This document shows, one piece after another, positions 1 through 7,300 of a stretch of DNA of 64,000 nucleotides. Under the pieces are notes generated by a model. It searched no databases, was not told the origin of the DNA, and saw only the letters and a list, made by a program, of their open reading frames with translations. Source of the DNA: Solirubrobacterales bacterium (GTDB taxonomy: Bacteria > Actinomycetota > Thermoleophilia > Solirubrobacterales > JACPNS01); NCBI GenBank assembly GCA_016185345.1, contig JACPNS010000021.1, positions 1 through 64,000 of the forward strand, given 5' to 3'. Each line of letters opens with the position of its first letter. Position 1 is the stretch's first letter. The position numbers and the translations under genes are program-made.

Positions 1-60
1 GCGCTCAACGAGCAACTTCCGAGACTTGACGCAGGTCTTGGCGTTAGCGTGGATGTTCAT
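1..60 (-). CDS. IS481-family transposase, N-terminal fragment (runs off the window)
   Basis: Twenty codons starting at ATG 60-58 give MNIHANAKTCVKSRKLLVER. This resembles the opening of IS481-type DDE transposases from actinobacteria (MN-H-NA-tc---R-LLV-R pattern), just ahead of their helix-turn-helix. The catalytic DDE region is not in the window, so activity cannot be judged. The upstream leader contains the putative element end. The call rests on a short but characteristic start. Confidence 0.6.
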   Translation of the reverse strand, partial: MNIHANAKTCVKSRKLLVER

Positions 61-141
61 TCGGTTTTCCTTTGGGTCTGTGGTCTTAGACAACCTCAGG
101 GTCCAAAGGAGACCGGATGAACAACGTTGTTAGGAACTACA
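1..141 (-). mobile_element. End of an IS481-type insertion sequence (cut by window edge)
   Basis: The first 141 bases hold the 5' part of a leftward transposase gene and its leader. On the minus strand the likely element terminus begins TGTAGTTCCTAACAACG at about 141; TGT ends are usual in the IS481 family. The terminus contains the 12-bp palindrome AACAACGTTGTT (120-131). It lies about 20 bp past the stop codon of the cation transporter at 162-1109, so that gene is intact. The other end and any target duplication are outside the window, so the boundary is inferred. Confidence 0.6.
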
Positions 142-161
142 CCTAGTCAAGCGGTTTCTGC

Positions 162-1109
162 TTACTGGTGCGGCGCGCTTGAGTCCTCGCGGTCGAGTTC
201 GGTGTCTTCGAACGAGACTGGATCATCAATGGGTTCCAGGTGTGTGAAGACCGTGGCCGTGTCAAACAACTCACGCATGTCGCGCTCGATCGCTTCGGCC
301 TCGTCGTGACCGCGCTGCACGGACCAATCGCCGGGCACCAGCACGTGCAAAGAGATGAACGCGCGATGAGCGGCCCGGCGGGTGCGCAGGGCGTGGAATG
401 AGATTCCCTGCGCGCGGTAGCGGTCAAGCACGCACTCGATCTGGTCGATCTCTTCGGGCTCCAGGGCGCGATCCAGCAATCCCGAAAGCGCACTGCGGAG
501 CAGCACGAAGCCCGTCGCAACGATGTTCACGGCGACTATGAGAGCGATGAGCGGGTCGAGACGATTGATCCCGGTGATTGCGACCAGGGCAACACCGGCC
601 ATCACGCCGAGCGACGTGACAACGTCGGTCATCAGGTGGCGGCCGTCGGCATGCAGCGTGAGTGAAGTCTCTGCTCGGCCGACGCCGATCAACATGCGCG
701 CGACAACCAGATTGATCGCAGTCGCAAGCCCGGTGACAGCGATACCGAGGCCGACTGACTCCAGTTCAACCGGATTGATCAGTCGCCCCACTGCCGAAAC
801 CCCGATCACGATTGCCGCGACGATGATCATCGTGCCCTCGGCGCCGGCCGAGAGGTAATCGGCCTTGTCGTGACCGTAGGCGTGGTCCTCGTCGGCGGGC
901 TGGCCGGCCCAGCGGATGACGATCAGCGCAACGAACGCAGCGGCGAGGTTGACGAGGGACTCTGCGGCATCAGCGAGCAGACCGACCGATCCGGTGATCA
1001 GCCAGGCGGCACCCTTCAAGGCGATCGTTGCCAGCGCGGCGGCGATCGCGATGTAAATCATGCGCAACAGGTGTTTCTGTCGCTGTGACGTCTCCCCGTG
1101 AGCGGTCAT
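162..1109 (-). CDS. Cation diffusion facilitator (CDF) family metal efflux transporter
   Basis: A 315-residue inner-membrane antiporter of the cation diffusion facilitator family, expected to export divalent metals (Zn, Fe, Mn or Co) against protons. Hydrophobic segments near residues 15-40, 50-65, 85-105, 120-140, 155-175 and 180-200 fit the six-helix fold. Helix 2 carries DAAESLVN; the classical second Asp of the site is Asn here, as in some CDF subgroups. Helix 5 carries the HLMTD version of the HxxxD metal motif. A cytoplasmic domain with conserved His residues (RAAHRAFISLHVLVPG) and an acidic tail follow. It starts 12 bp after the doc stop, so it is probably the last gene of the toxin-antitoxin operon. 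Metal specificity cannot be read from the sequence. Confidence 0.88.
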   Translation of the reverse strand: MTAHGETSQRQKHLLRMIYIAIAAALATIALKGAAWLITGSVGLLADAAESLVNLAAAFVALIVIRWAGQPADEDHAYGHDKADYLSAGAEGTMIIVAAIVIGVSAVGRLINPVELESVGLGIAVTGLATAINLVVARMLIGVGRAETSLTLHADGRHLMTDVVTSLGVMAGVALVAITGINRLDPLIALIVAVNIVATGFVLLRSALSGLLDRALEPEEIDQIECVLDRYRAQGISFHALRTRRAAHRAFISLHVLVPGDWSVQRGHDEAEAIERDMRELFDTATVFTHLEPIDDPVSFEDTELDREDSSAPHQ

Positions 1110-1121
1110 GAGGTCCAGAGG

Positions 1122-1523
1122 CTATTCCGAGTCAGCAGGAGGTGCGGTGTGCTGGTCGAGCCAGTCGAACAGGCCAGCCTCGTCAAGCTCGCCGGACGCG
1201 AGAGACATCATCGTCATGTACTTCTTTTCTTCGCTCGCCTCAACACTTATGTCGTGCAGGTCAAGGAAGAGTTCGATGGCGATAAATGCAGCGCGCTTGT
1301 TGCCGTCAACGAAAGGGTGGTTGCTTGCGATTCCATAGCCGTAGGCAGCAGCCAATCGTGTGAGCGGCGCTTCGGGCTCGTAGGCGTGGATGTTCTGTGG
1401 GCGTGCCAGCGCCGACTCAAGCGAGCCAGTGTCGCGAACGCCGTCGCTTCCATCGCTGAACTCGATGACCAACGAATGCGCTCCGAGGATGTCTCGTGGG
1501 CGGAGCCAGTTGATGTTTTCCAT
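1122..1523 (-). CDS. doc: Doc-type toxin (Fic/DOC fold kinase) of a type II toxin-antitoxin system
   Basis: A 133-residue Fic-fold protein. The signature HPFVDGNKR at about residues 66-74 matches the HxFxDGNKR motif of Doc toxins, which phosphorylate elongation factor EF-Tu and stop translation. The N-terminus (INWLRPRDILGAHSLVIE) also matches Doc/death-on-curing proteins. Its start follows the antitoxin stop by 3 bp, so the two are co-transcribed and probably coupled. The toxin is intact, and its kinase loop DGNKR separates it from AMPylating Fic enzymes, which have GNGR. The downstream CDF transporter belongs to the same transcription unit. Confidence 0.88.
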   Translation of the reverse strand: MENINWLRPRDILGAHSLVIEFSDGSDGVRDTGSLESALARPQNIHAYEPEAPLTRLAAAYGYGIASNHPFVDGNKRAAFIAIELFLDLHDISVEASEEKKYMTMMSLASGELDEAGLFDWLDQHTAPPADSE

Positions 1524-1526
1524 GAC

Positions 1527-1748
1527 CTACTCCGCGAGTCGCTTGAGCAGGTTGCGGTTTTCGCGCATGATGCGATCCACTCGATCCATGCGGTCCGCAA
1601 AATCAGGATCAAACGGAGTCAGCTCAACGCCGTCCTTGGTCTCAAGGACGTGCAGAGAGTCGCCCTTCTCGACCTTCAGGCGGGCGAGAAGCTCCTTGGG
1701 GAGGATTACTCCAAGAGAGTTGCCGATCTGTGTGATCTTGAGTTCCAT
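1527..1748 (-). CDS. AbrB/MazE-type antitoxin of the Doc toxin
   Basis: A 73-residue protein starting MELKITQIGNSLGVILPKE, a SpoVT/AbrB swapped-hairpin DNA-binding domain (residues 1-45). A charged helical tail (residues 48-73) is the likely toxin-binding part. I chose ATG 1748 because the conserved domain begins there and a TATACT -10 box ends 7 bases upstream, implying a leaderless transcript. An alternative in-frame ATG at 1784 adds 12 residues and has an AGGAG ribosome site 4 bases away and a TATTCT box at 1806-1801. Both starts may be used. Antitoxins of this class bind their own operator; the repeats at 1758-1777 are the obvious target. Confidence 0.82.
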   Translation of the reverse strand: MELKITQIGNSLGVILPKELLARLKVEKGDSLHVLETKDGVELTPFDPDFADRMDRVDRIMRENRNLLKRLAE

Positions 1749-1755
1749 GGGATTT

Positions 1756-1777
1756 AGTATAACGGAAGTTATAACGG
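1756..1777 (-). promoter_or_regulatory. Antitoxin promoter and probable autoregulatory operator
   Basis: Two direct copies of TATAACGG (1758-1765 and 1770-1777) lie 12 bp apart around the palindrome GTTATAAC (1768-1775). On the minus strand the -10 box TATACT (1761-1756) sits 7 bases before ATG 1748. AbrB-type antitoxins commonly bind such A/T-rich repeats over their own promoter. Binding by this antitoxin is inferred. Confidence 0.5.
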
Positions 1778-1799
1778 TGGGCATGAGTCTCCTTTCCGG

Positions 1800-1805
1800 T
1801 AGAAT
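1800..1805 (+). promoter_or_regulatory. -10 box of dnaE2 (leaderless transcript)
   Basis: TAGAAT ends 8 bases before ATG 1814, so transcription should begin at or next to the start codon. There is no Shine-Dalgarno sequence and the only in-frame start is 1814 (an upstream in-frame stop lies at 1784). No good -35 hexamer is visible. Confidence 0.55.
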
Positions 1806-1806
1806 A

Positions 1807-1820
1807 CGAACATATGTTCG
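1807..1820. promoter_or_regulatory. LexA (SOS) box overlapping the dnaE2 start codon
   Basis: CGAACATATGTTCG is a perfect 14-bp palindrome that fits the Gram-positive/actinobacterial LexA operator (CGAAC-N4-GTTCG). It sits between the -10 box (1800-1805) and codon 3 of dnaE2, with ATG 1814-1816 at its centre. It also lies just upstream of a minus-strand TATTCT box (1806-1801) that could drive the divergent toxin-antitoxin operon. Confidence 0.85.
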
Positions 1821-4800
1821 GGTCAGGACGACCAAAATACATAGAGCTCCACGCCCACAGCGCCTACTCGTTCCACGACGGCGTAAGCCATCCGCACGAG
1901 CTTGCGGAGGCCGCTGCCGGCCACGGCTACAGCGCCTACGCGCTGACCGATCACGACGCGATCCACGGCAACATGGAGTTCGCGCACGCGCTGCAGCCGC
2001 TGGGCCTTCACGCGATCCACGGCACCGAACTGACGCTCGAAGGCGGCCATCACGTGACGCTGATCGTCGAGAACCACCGGGGCTGGACGACCCTCTGCAG
2101 GATCCTCACGCTGGCGCACGCCGAGACGCGCCAAGGCACGGCGCAACGCATCCCTCAGCAACCACAAGTCAAGTTCGACGAACTACTCGCCCTCGCAGGA
2201 GACGGCGGCGGATTGATCTGCCTCTCTGGCTGCGCGGCGCGCGGCGCGGTTGCCGGGCGCGTGGCGCGCGGCGAGCTGGCGGCGGCCGAGGGCGCGGCGC
2301 GGCAACTACGCGGCGCCTTCGGTCACGAGCACTTCTTCATCGAGATCCAGCGACCCTTCCAGCGCCACGACCGCGGGCTGAACATCGCGCTCGAACGGAT
2401 CGCCGAGCGGGTCGGCGCGCCGACGGTCGCGACCGGCAACGTCCACGTGCACGCGCGCGAGCGGGCCGCGCTGCAAGACGTGTTTGTCGCGCTGAAATAC
2501 AACGCGTCGCTCGACGAGACCGAGCCGCTGCGCCGCGGCAACAGCTCGCACGTGATGGCATCGCCAGAAGAGATGGCGCGGCGATTCGCCGAGCACCCGC
2601 AGGCAGTCGCGCAGACCGTCGAGATCGCCGAGCGGATCGACTTCGACCTGACCAGCGACCTCGGTTATCGCTACCCCGGCGCGCAGGACCCGCGGCAGAT
2701 CAAGCGGCTGCGCGCCGTCTGCGAGACGATGCTGCTCGAGCGCTACGGACCAAAGGGCGATCACAAGGGCGGCAGCGTCGGTCGCCGCCACGTGTCGCTC
2801 AAAGAGGCGCGCGTGCGCCTCGAAGAAGAACTGCGCGTGATCGAGAAGCTGCGCCTGCCCGGCTTCTTTCTGATTCACCATGACCTGCTTGAGCTGGCTA
2901 GAGAGATAGCGATCGAGGTGCGCGGCGACAGCGCGGCGCGGAGCGTGTTGCCGCCTGGCCGCGGCCGTGGATCATCCGTGTCCTCGATCGTTTGTTATCT
3001 GACCGGGCTGTCTCACGTCGATCCGCTGGAGGCAGACCTCTGCCTCGGTCGCTTCCTGCACGAGGAGCTCACCTCGCTCCCAGACATCGACCTCGACTTC
3101 CCGCGCGACATCCGCCACGAGCTGATCCCGCGCATCCACAAGCGCTACGGCAATCGCCACTCGGCGCTGGTTGCGGCATTTCCGACCTATAGAACGCGCG
3201 GTTCACTGCGCGGGCTGGGCAAGGCGCTTGGCTTGCCGCAAACCGAGATCGAGCGCGTAATCCGCACCACCGATCGCAGCTACGGCGAGGTGCTCGAAGA
3301 AAGGGTGGAGGCCTCGATCCGCGATTCGCCGAGCGGCGCGCGGCTGCTGGATTCGCCGCGCTGGCGCGCGCTCTTGACCCTGCTGCCGCAGATCCACCGG
3401 CTGCCACGCGGGCTCAGCCAGCACTCAGGTGGGATGGTGATCAGCACCGATCCGCTCGACGAGGTCTGCCCGATCGTGCCGGCGGCGATGGTGGGTCGGC
3501 AGATCGTGCAGTGGGACAAGGATTCGTGCTCGGACGCCGGCTTCGCGAAGATCGACCTTCTGGGGCTGGGGATGCTCAGCGCGGTCGAGCGCACGGTTGA
3601 CCTGATCCACGGCGCGCGCGGCGAGCAGGTCGATCTCTCGCGCATCCCCTTGGACGACCCCAAGACCTTTCATCAGATCGTGCGCGGCGAGACGACCGGC
3701 GTCTTCCAGATCGAGAGTCGCGCGCAGATGCAGATGCTCGTGCGCTCGCGGCCAGAAACTCTGAACGACATCTTCATCCAGGTCGCAATCGTGCGGCCGG
3801 GGCCGATCACGGGCGGGGCGGTGCATCCGTATCTCGAGCGGCGCAAGTTGCTGCGGGCGGATCCTTCTTATGAGGTGCCGTATGCGCATCCGTTGTTGAA
3901 AGAGGTTCTGGCGGACACGCTCGGGTCGATCGTGTTTCAGGATCAGGTGATCGAGGTTGCGCGGGTTCTTGCTGACTTCACGCCGTCGGAGGGAGAAGGG
4001 CTGCGGCGGGCGATGTCGCGGAAACGGAGCCATGAGGCGCTTGCGGCGTACCACCGTCGGTTCATTGAGGGTGCCGGCGCCAACGGCGTCAGTGAAGAGG
4101 TTGCCGAGAGCGTGTTTGCTCAGATCATTGGCTTCTCGGGTTTTGGGTTTCCGAAGGCTCACGCTGCGGCGTTTGGGCTTTTGGCCTACCAGACCTCCTG
4201 GCTGCGCGCTCATTACGCCCCTGAGTTCGTCTGCGGATTGATGAACGAGCAACCGATGGGCTTCTACCTGCCGGACGCCCTGGCGCACGAGGCGCAGCGG
4301 CGGGGGATCAAAGTTCTTCCCGCCGATGTGAACCGGAGCGGGGTGGAGTGCTCGGTCGAGTGGATCGGCCCTGAGGAGCTCGCGGTTCGGGTTGGCCTCG
4401 CATACGTGAAGGGCGCCAAAGAGGCGGGGCTGAGATCGCTTGTTGCTGCTCGAAAAGAGGCCGGCCCGTTCACATCAGTCGAAGACCTCGCCAGCCGCTC
4501 CGGCACCGACGGCCCAACCCTCGAGAAGCTCGCGTGGGCGGGGGCGTGCGACAACATCGGTACCGAAACAAATGGCCGCAACCGCCGCGAGGCCCTCTGG
4601 CTGCTCGGCGCCGCCCCGGCCGGCGAAACCAAGGCCGACGACTCGGCCCAGCTCGCCCTACCGATCGCGCCGCTGCCGGTTCCAAAGCTCAACAAGCTCG
4701 ACGACTGGGACGAGATGATCGCCGACTACGGCGCGACCGGCATGACCGTCGGCACGCACCCGCTGGGGCTGTTGCGCCCCCGTCTGCAAAAAGAAGGCGT

Positions 4801-5281
4801 CAGCTCCAGCACCGACCTCGATCGCCTGCCCGAGAACCACCGCGTGCAGGTGTCCGGGCTCGTTGTCGCGCGGCAGCGGCCGGGCACGGCCAAGGGTGTC
4901 GTCTTCGTTCTGCTCGAGGACGAGGTCGGTGTGGTCAACGTGATCTTCCCGCCGCAGATCTACGCTCAGCACCGAACAACCGTGCGCAGCGAGCCGTTGC
5001 TGACGGTCACGGGCAAGCTGGAGCGCAGGACTGGAGCGGTGAATGTGCTGGCAACGCACGTCAAGGCGCTGTTCGGCGCAGACATCGAGGCGGCCGTGCG
5101 CGAGATCAAGCGACCGCAGACCTCAGAGCAGGATGTTCGGGGCAAGATGGGCATCGACACCGACACCGCGCTTGCCGCGATGAACGGTGATTTTGATGCG
5201 GCGCGCAAGGTTATGGGCGATGCTGCCGACATAAAGGCAGTCGCCCCCGTCGGAATCAATTTCGGACGACGAGGGAGATAG
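1814..5281 (+). CDS. dnaE2: Error-prone DNA polymerase III alpha subunit DnaE2 (ImuC)
   Basis: An 1155-residue C-family polymerase that performs translesion synthesis and damage-induced mutagenesis in the SOS response. The PHP domain comes first (YIELHAHSAYSFHDG at residues 9-23, ALTDHD near 43). The polymerase core follows: GRGSSVSSIVCYLTG around 385, and the catalytic palm strand LPDIDLDFPRDIRHE around 420. Then come SQHSGGMVIS, KIDLLGLGMLS and FPKAHAAAFGLLAYQ, a helix-hairpin-helix region, and a C-terminal OB fold (residues 985-1090). Length and the short PHP-to-palm spacing match DnaE2, not replicative DnaE1. The LexA box over its start indicates DNA-damage induction. Its usual partners imuA and imuB are not in this window. 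Confidence 0.95.
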   Translation: MFGSGRPKYIELHAHSAYSFHDGVSHPHELAEAAAGHGYSAYALTDHDAIHGNMEFAHALQPLGLHAIHGTELTLEGGHHVTLIVENHRGWTTLCRILTLAHAETRQGTAQRIPQQPQVKFDELLALAGDGGGLICLSGCAARGAVAGRVARGELAAAEGAARQLRGAFGHEHFFIEIQRPFQRHDRGLNIALERIAERVGAPTVATGNVHVHARERAALQDVFVALKYNASLDETEPLRRGNSSHVMASPEEMARRFAEHPQAVAQTVEIAERIDFDLTSDLGYRYPGAQDPRQIKRLRAVCETMLLERYGPKGDHKGGSVGRRHVSLKEARVRLEEELRVIEKLRLPGFFLIHHDLLELAREIAIEVRGDSAARSVLPPGRGRGSSVSSIVCYLTGLSHVDPLEADLCLGRFLHEELTSLPDIDLDFPRDIRHELIPRIHKRYGNRHSALVAAFPTYRTRGSLRGLGKALGLPQTEIERVIRTTDRSYGEVLEERVEASIRDSPSGARLLDSPRWRALLTLLPQIHRLPRGLSQHSGGMVISTDPLDEVCPIVPAAMVGRQIVQWDKDSCSDAGFAKIDLLGLGMLSAVERTVDLIHGARGEQVDLSRIPLDDPKTFHQIVRGETTGVFQIESRAQMQMLVRSRPETLNDIFIQVAIVRPGPITGGAVHPYLERRKLLRADPSYEVPYAHPLLKEVLADTLGSIVFQDQVIEVARVLADFTPSEGEGLRRAMSRKRSHEALAAYHRRFIEGAGANGVSEEVAESVFAQIIGFSGFGFPKAHAAAFGLLAYQTSWLRAHYAPEFVCGLMNEQPMGFYLPDALAHEAQRRGIKVLPADVNRSGVECSVEWIGPEELAVRVGLAYVKGAKEAGLRSLVAARKEAGPFTSVEDLASRSGTDGPTLEKLAWAGACDNIGTETNGRNRREALWLLGAAPAGETKADDSAQLALPIAPLPVPKLNKLDDWDEMIADYGATGMTVGTHPLGLLRPRLQKEGVSSSTDLDRLPENHRVQVSGLVVARQRPGTAKGVVFVLLEDEVGVVNVIFPPQIYAQHRTTVRSEPLLTVTGKLERRTGAVNVLATHVKALFGADIEAAVREIKRPQTSEQDVRGKMGIDTDTALAAMNGDFDAARKVMGDAADIKAVAPVGINFGRRGR

Positions 5282-5310
5282 AAACAACCTGCAGGCAGAT
5301 CTAGAACTCA

Positions 5311-6378
5311 ATGACCACAACCCGTGAAGCACCCCGCGTAGTCGTGGCGGATGATTCCGCATTCATGCGCAGGCTGATTTCCGACGTGCTCACGCGCGAC
5401 GGCATGCGCGTCGTCGCCGAAGCGGCCAACGGTCGCGAAGCGATCGACGCCTGTCGCCAACACCACCCAGACGTTCTCTCGCTTGACCTCGCGATGCCCG
5501 AAGTAGATGGCATCGAGGTGCTCAAGAAGCTCCGCCCGATGCGCGATCTGAAGATCGTCGTCGTCTCGTCTTTCTCCGAGCAGGGCGGCATACGCGCCGT
5601 TGACGCCCTCGCCGAGGGCGCCTTCGAGCTCGTGCCCAAGCGCGCGACCGGCGGCAAGCTCCAGGACTTCCTCGACGATCTCCTGAGCAAGGCGCAGGCC
5701 GCAACATTCGAGGCCCCCGCCAAGCGCGTGAACGGAAATGGATTGATCGCAGAGCTCCCGGCCAAGGCGCCGAGCGCCCCGCGCAAGGTGCTCCCGGCGC
5801 GCCTCTCGCGCCCATCAACCAAGAAGCTCGTTCTGATCGCGTCTTCGACCGGCGGGCCGCGAGCGCTCACAGAAGTCGTGAAGCACTTCCCGGCAGAGCT
5901 CGGTCAAGGGCTGGTGATCGTGCAGCACATGCCCGCAGGCTTCACCCGCTCACTCGCCACCAGGCTCGACTCAGAAGGCCCTCTGAACATCGCCGAGGCT
6001 GAAGCAGGCGAGAAGATCGACTCCACGCACGGGTTCGTCGCGATGGGTGGCCACCACCTGCGCATCCGGCGCAAACGAATTGAACTCTCCAGCGAAGCCG
6101 CGATCGGCGGCCTGCGTCCGTGCGCCGACATCACGATCACCGACGCCGTCCAGAACTACGGCGGCAACATCGTCCTCGCCGTCCTGACTGGAATGGGTCG
6201 GGACGCCTGCAAGGGCGCAAAGCTTGTGAAGGATGCTGGCGGAATCGTGATCGCCGAGCACGGCAACACCACGACCGTGAACGGAATGCCGCGCGCGATC
6301 ACAGAGGCCGGCCTTGATGACGCAGTCCTGCCGATCGACGAGATCGGCGCCGCACTTGTGGAGGCAGCTGGTGAGTGA
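5311..6378 (+). CDS. cheB: Chemotaxis response regulator protein-glutamate methylesterase CheB
   Basis: A 355-residue CheB that removes methyl groups from (and deamidates) chemoreceptor glutamates during adaptation. The receiver domain (about 8-125) has the acidic pair D14-D15, phospho-acceptor D59 in LSLDLAMPEVDG and K117 in the VPKRA segment. After a linker, the methylesterase domain (about 168-350) carries the Ser-His-Asp triad: S179 in ASSTGGP, H206 in VIVQHMP and D298 in LTGMGRDA. It is the first gene of the chemotaxis operon, only 29 bases after the dnaE2 stop, with no clear promoter or strong ribosome site in that gap. cheR overlaps its end. Confidence 0.95.
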   Translation: MTTTREAPRVVVADDSAFMRRLISDVLTRDGMRVVAEAANGREAIDACRQHHPDVLSLDLAMPEVDGIEVLKKLRPMRDLKIVVVSSFSEQGGIRAVDALAEGAFELVPKRATGGKLQDFLDDLLSKAQAATFEAPAKRVNGNGLIAELPAKAPSAPRKVLPARLSRPSTKKLVLIASSTGGPRALTEVVKHFPAELGQGLVIVQHMPAGFTRSLATRLDSEGPLNIAEAEAGEKIDSTHGFVAMGGHHLRIRRKRIELSSEAAIGGLRPCADITITDAVQNYGGNIVLAVLTGMGRDACKGAKLVKDAGGIVIAEHGNTTTVNGMPRAITEAGLDDAVLPIDEIGAALVEAAGE

Positions 6379-7300
6379 ACGTCCCGAAAGACCAGCGCCG
6401 CCGCGCGTCCCGATTCCGCCGCGCCCGCCGCGTGCACCGATCAACACCCGCACGCCCGGAGTTGGCCTGCCCCTACCGGCGCCGGAAGCGCTGAAGCCCC
6501 TGCCGCCCGGCGACTTCGAGAACTTCTGCAAAGGAGTGAAGGAACTGCTGGGCGTGGACCTGTCGCTCTACAAGCGCAAACAGATGGAGCGTCGAGCCCG
6601 TGGCCTCGCGTCACGCAACCACGTCGAGACGCTCACCGAGTACCTGCACATGCTGCAGAAGGACGCAGTCCTTCTCGACCGCTTCATGGAGCGCATGACG
6701 ATCACCGTCAGTCAGCTCTGGCGCAACACAGACATCTTCGATGCGATCGAGAACGAGATCCTTCCCGAGCTCGACAAACACGCCGACGGCCGCAAACTGA
6801 AACTCTGGTCTGCCGGGTGTTCCTACGGCGCCGAGCCCTACACGCTCGCGTCGATCTGCCTTGAGATGGGCAACAAGCTCAATCGCACGCCGCAGATCAA
6901 GGGGACCGACATCAACCCGCGGATGATCGAGAAGGCCCGCCGCGGCCAGTACACCGAAGAGGACGCGCGCGACGCGCCGCCGCGACTGCTGCAGAAGTAC
7001 TTCGACCCCGTCAAGGGCGGGTGGATCGCAAAGCCGGCGCTCAAGCAGCTGATCACATTCAAGGTCGAGGACCTCTTCGCGTCGAAGACCGATGCTGTGG
7101 ACCTGATTCTCTTCCGAAACGTCGCAATTCACTTCGAGCGCCCGCGCCGCGATGAAGTGCACGGGATCCTCGCCGATGCGCTTCTGCCGGGCGGGATCCT
7201 CGTGCTCGGCTCGACCGAGATGATCGTCGACCCGAGCGGGATCGGCCTCGAGCGCGTTCGCCCATTCGTATTTCGCAAGGTCGCCACGGAAGCCGTCTGA
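6371..7300 (+). CDS. cheR: Chemotaxis protein methyltransferase CheR
   Basis: A 309-residue S-adenosylmethionine-dependent methyltransferase that methylates receptor glutamates. I chose GTG 6371, which overlaps the cheB stop by 8 bases and has GGAGG (6360-6364) 6 bases upstream; an in-frame ATG at 6314 would add an implausible tail inside cheB. After a proline-rich N-terminus comes the CheR N-domain (DFENFCKGVKELLGVDLSLYK, about 45-65) and the Rossmann domain with LWSAGCSYGAEPYTLA. That motif differs from the usual GCSTGEEPYS by a Tyr and an Ala. The downstream FRNVAIHF resembles the CheR FCRNVLIYF segment with the Cys replaced. It ends in a TGATG overlap with cheA. Confidence 0.93.
   Translation: MSERPERPAPPRVPIPPRPPRAPINTRTPGVGLPLPAPEALKPLPPGDFENFCKGVKELLGVDLSLYKRKQMERRARGLASRNHVETLTEYLHMLQKDAVLLDRFMERMTITVSQLWRNTDIFDAIENEILPELDKHADGRKLKLWSAGCSYGAEPYTLASICLEMGNKLNRTPQIKGTDINPRMIEKARRGQYTEEDARDAPPRLLQKYFDPVKGGWIAKPALKQLITFKVEDLFASKTDAVDLILFRNVAIHFERPRRDEVHGILADALLPGGILVLGSTEMIVDPSGIGLERVRPFVFRKVATEAV

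Noticed and set aside
1390-2883. 497-codon rightward open frame, Arg/Ala-rich, spanning the antitoxin and the start of dnaE2
   Set aside because: It is a +1 shadow of dnaE2 (and antisense to the toxin-antitoxin genes). The protein is low-complexity Arg-rich and shows no domain, while dnaE2 in the overlapping frame is fully conserved.
3425-4288. 287-codon leftward frame inside dnaE2
   Set aside because: Antisense shadow; dnaE2 keeps all polymerase motifs through this interval.
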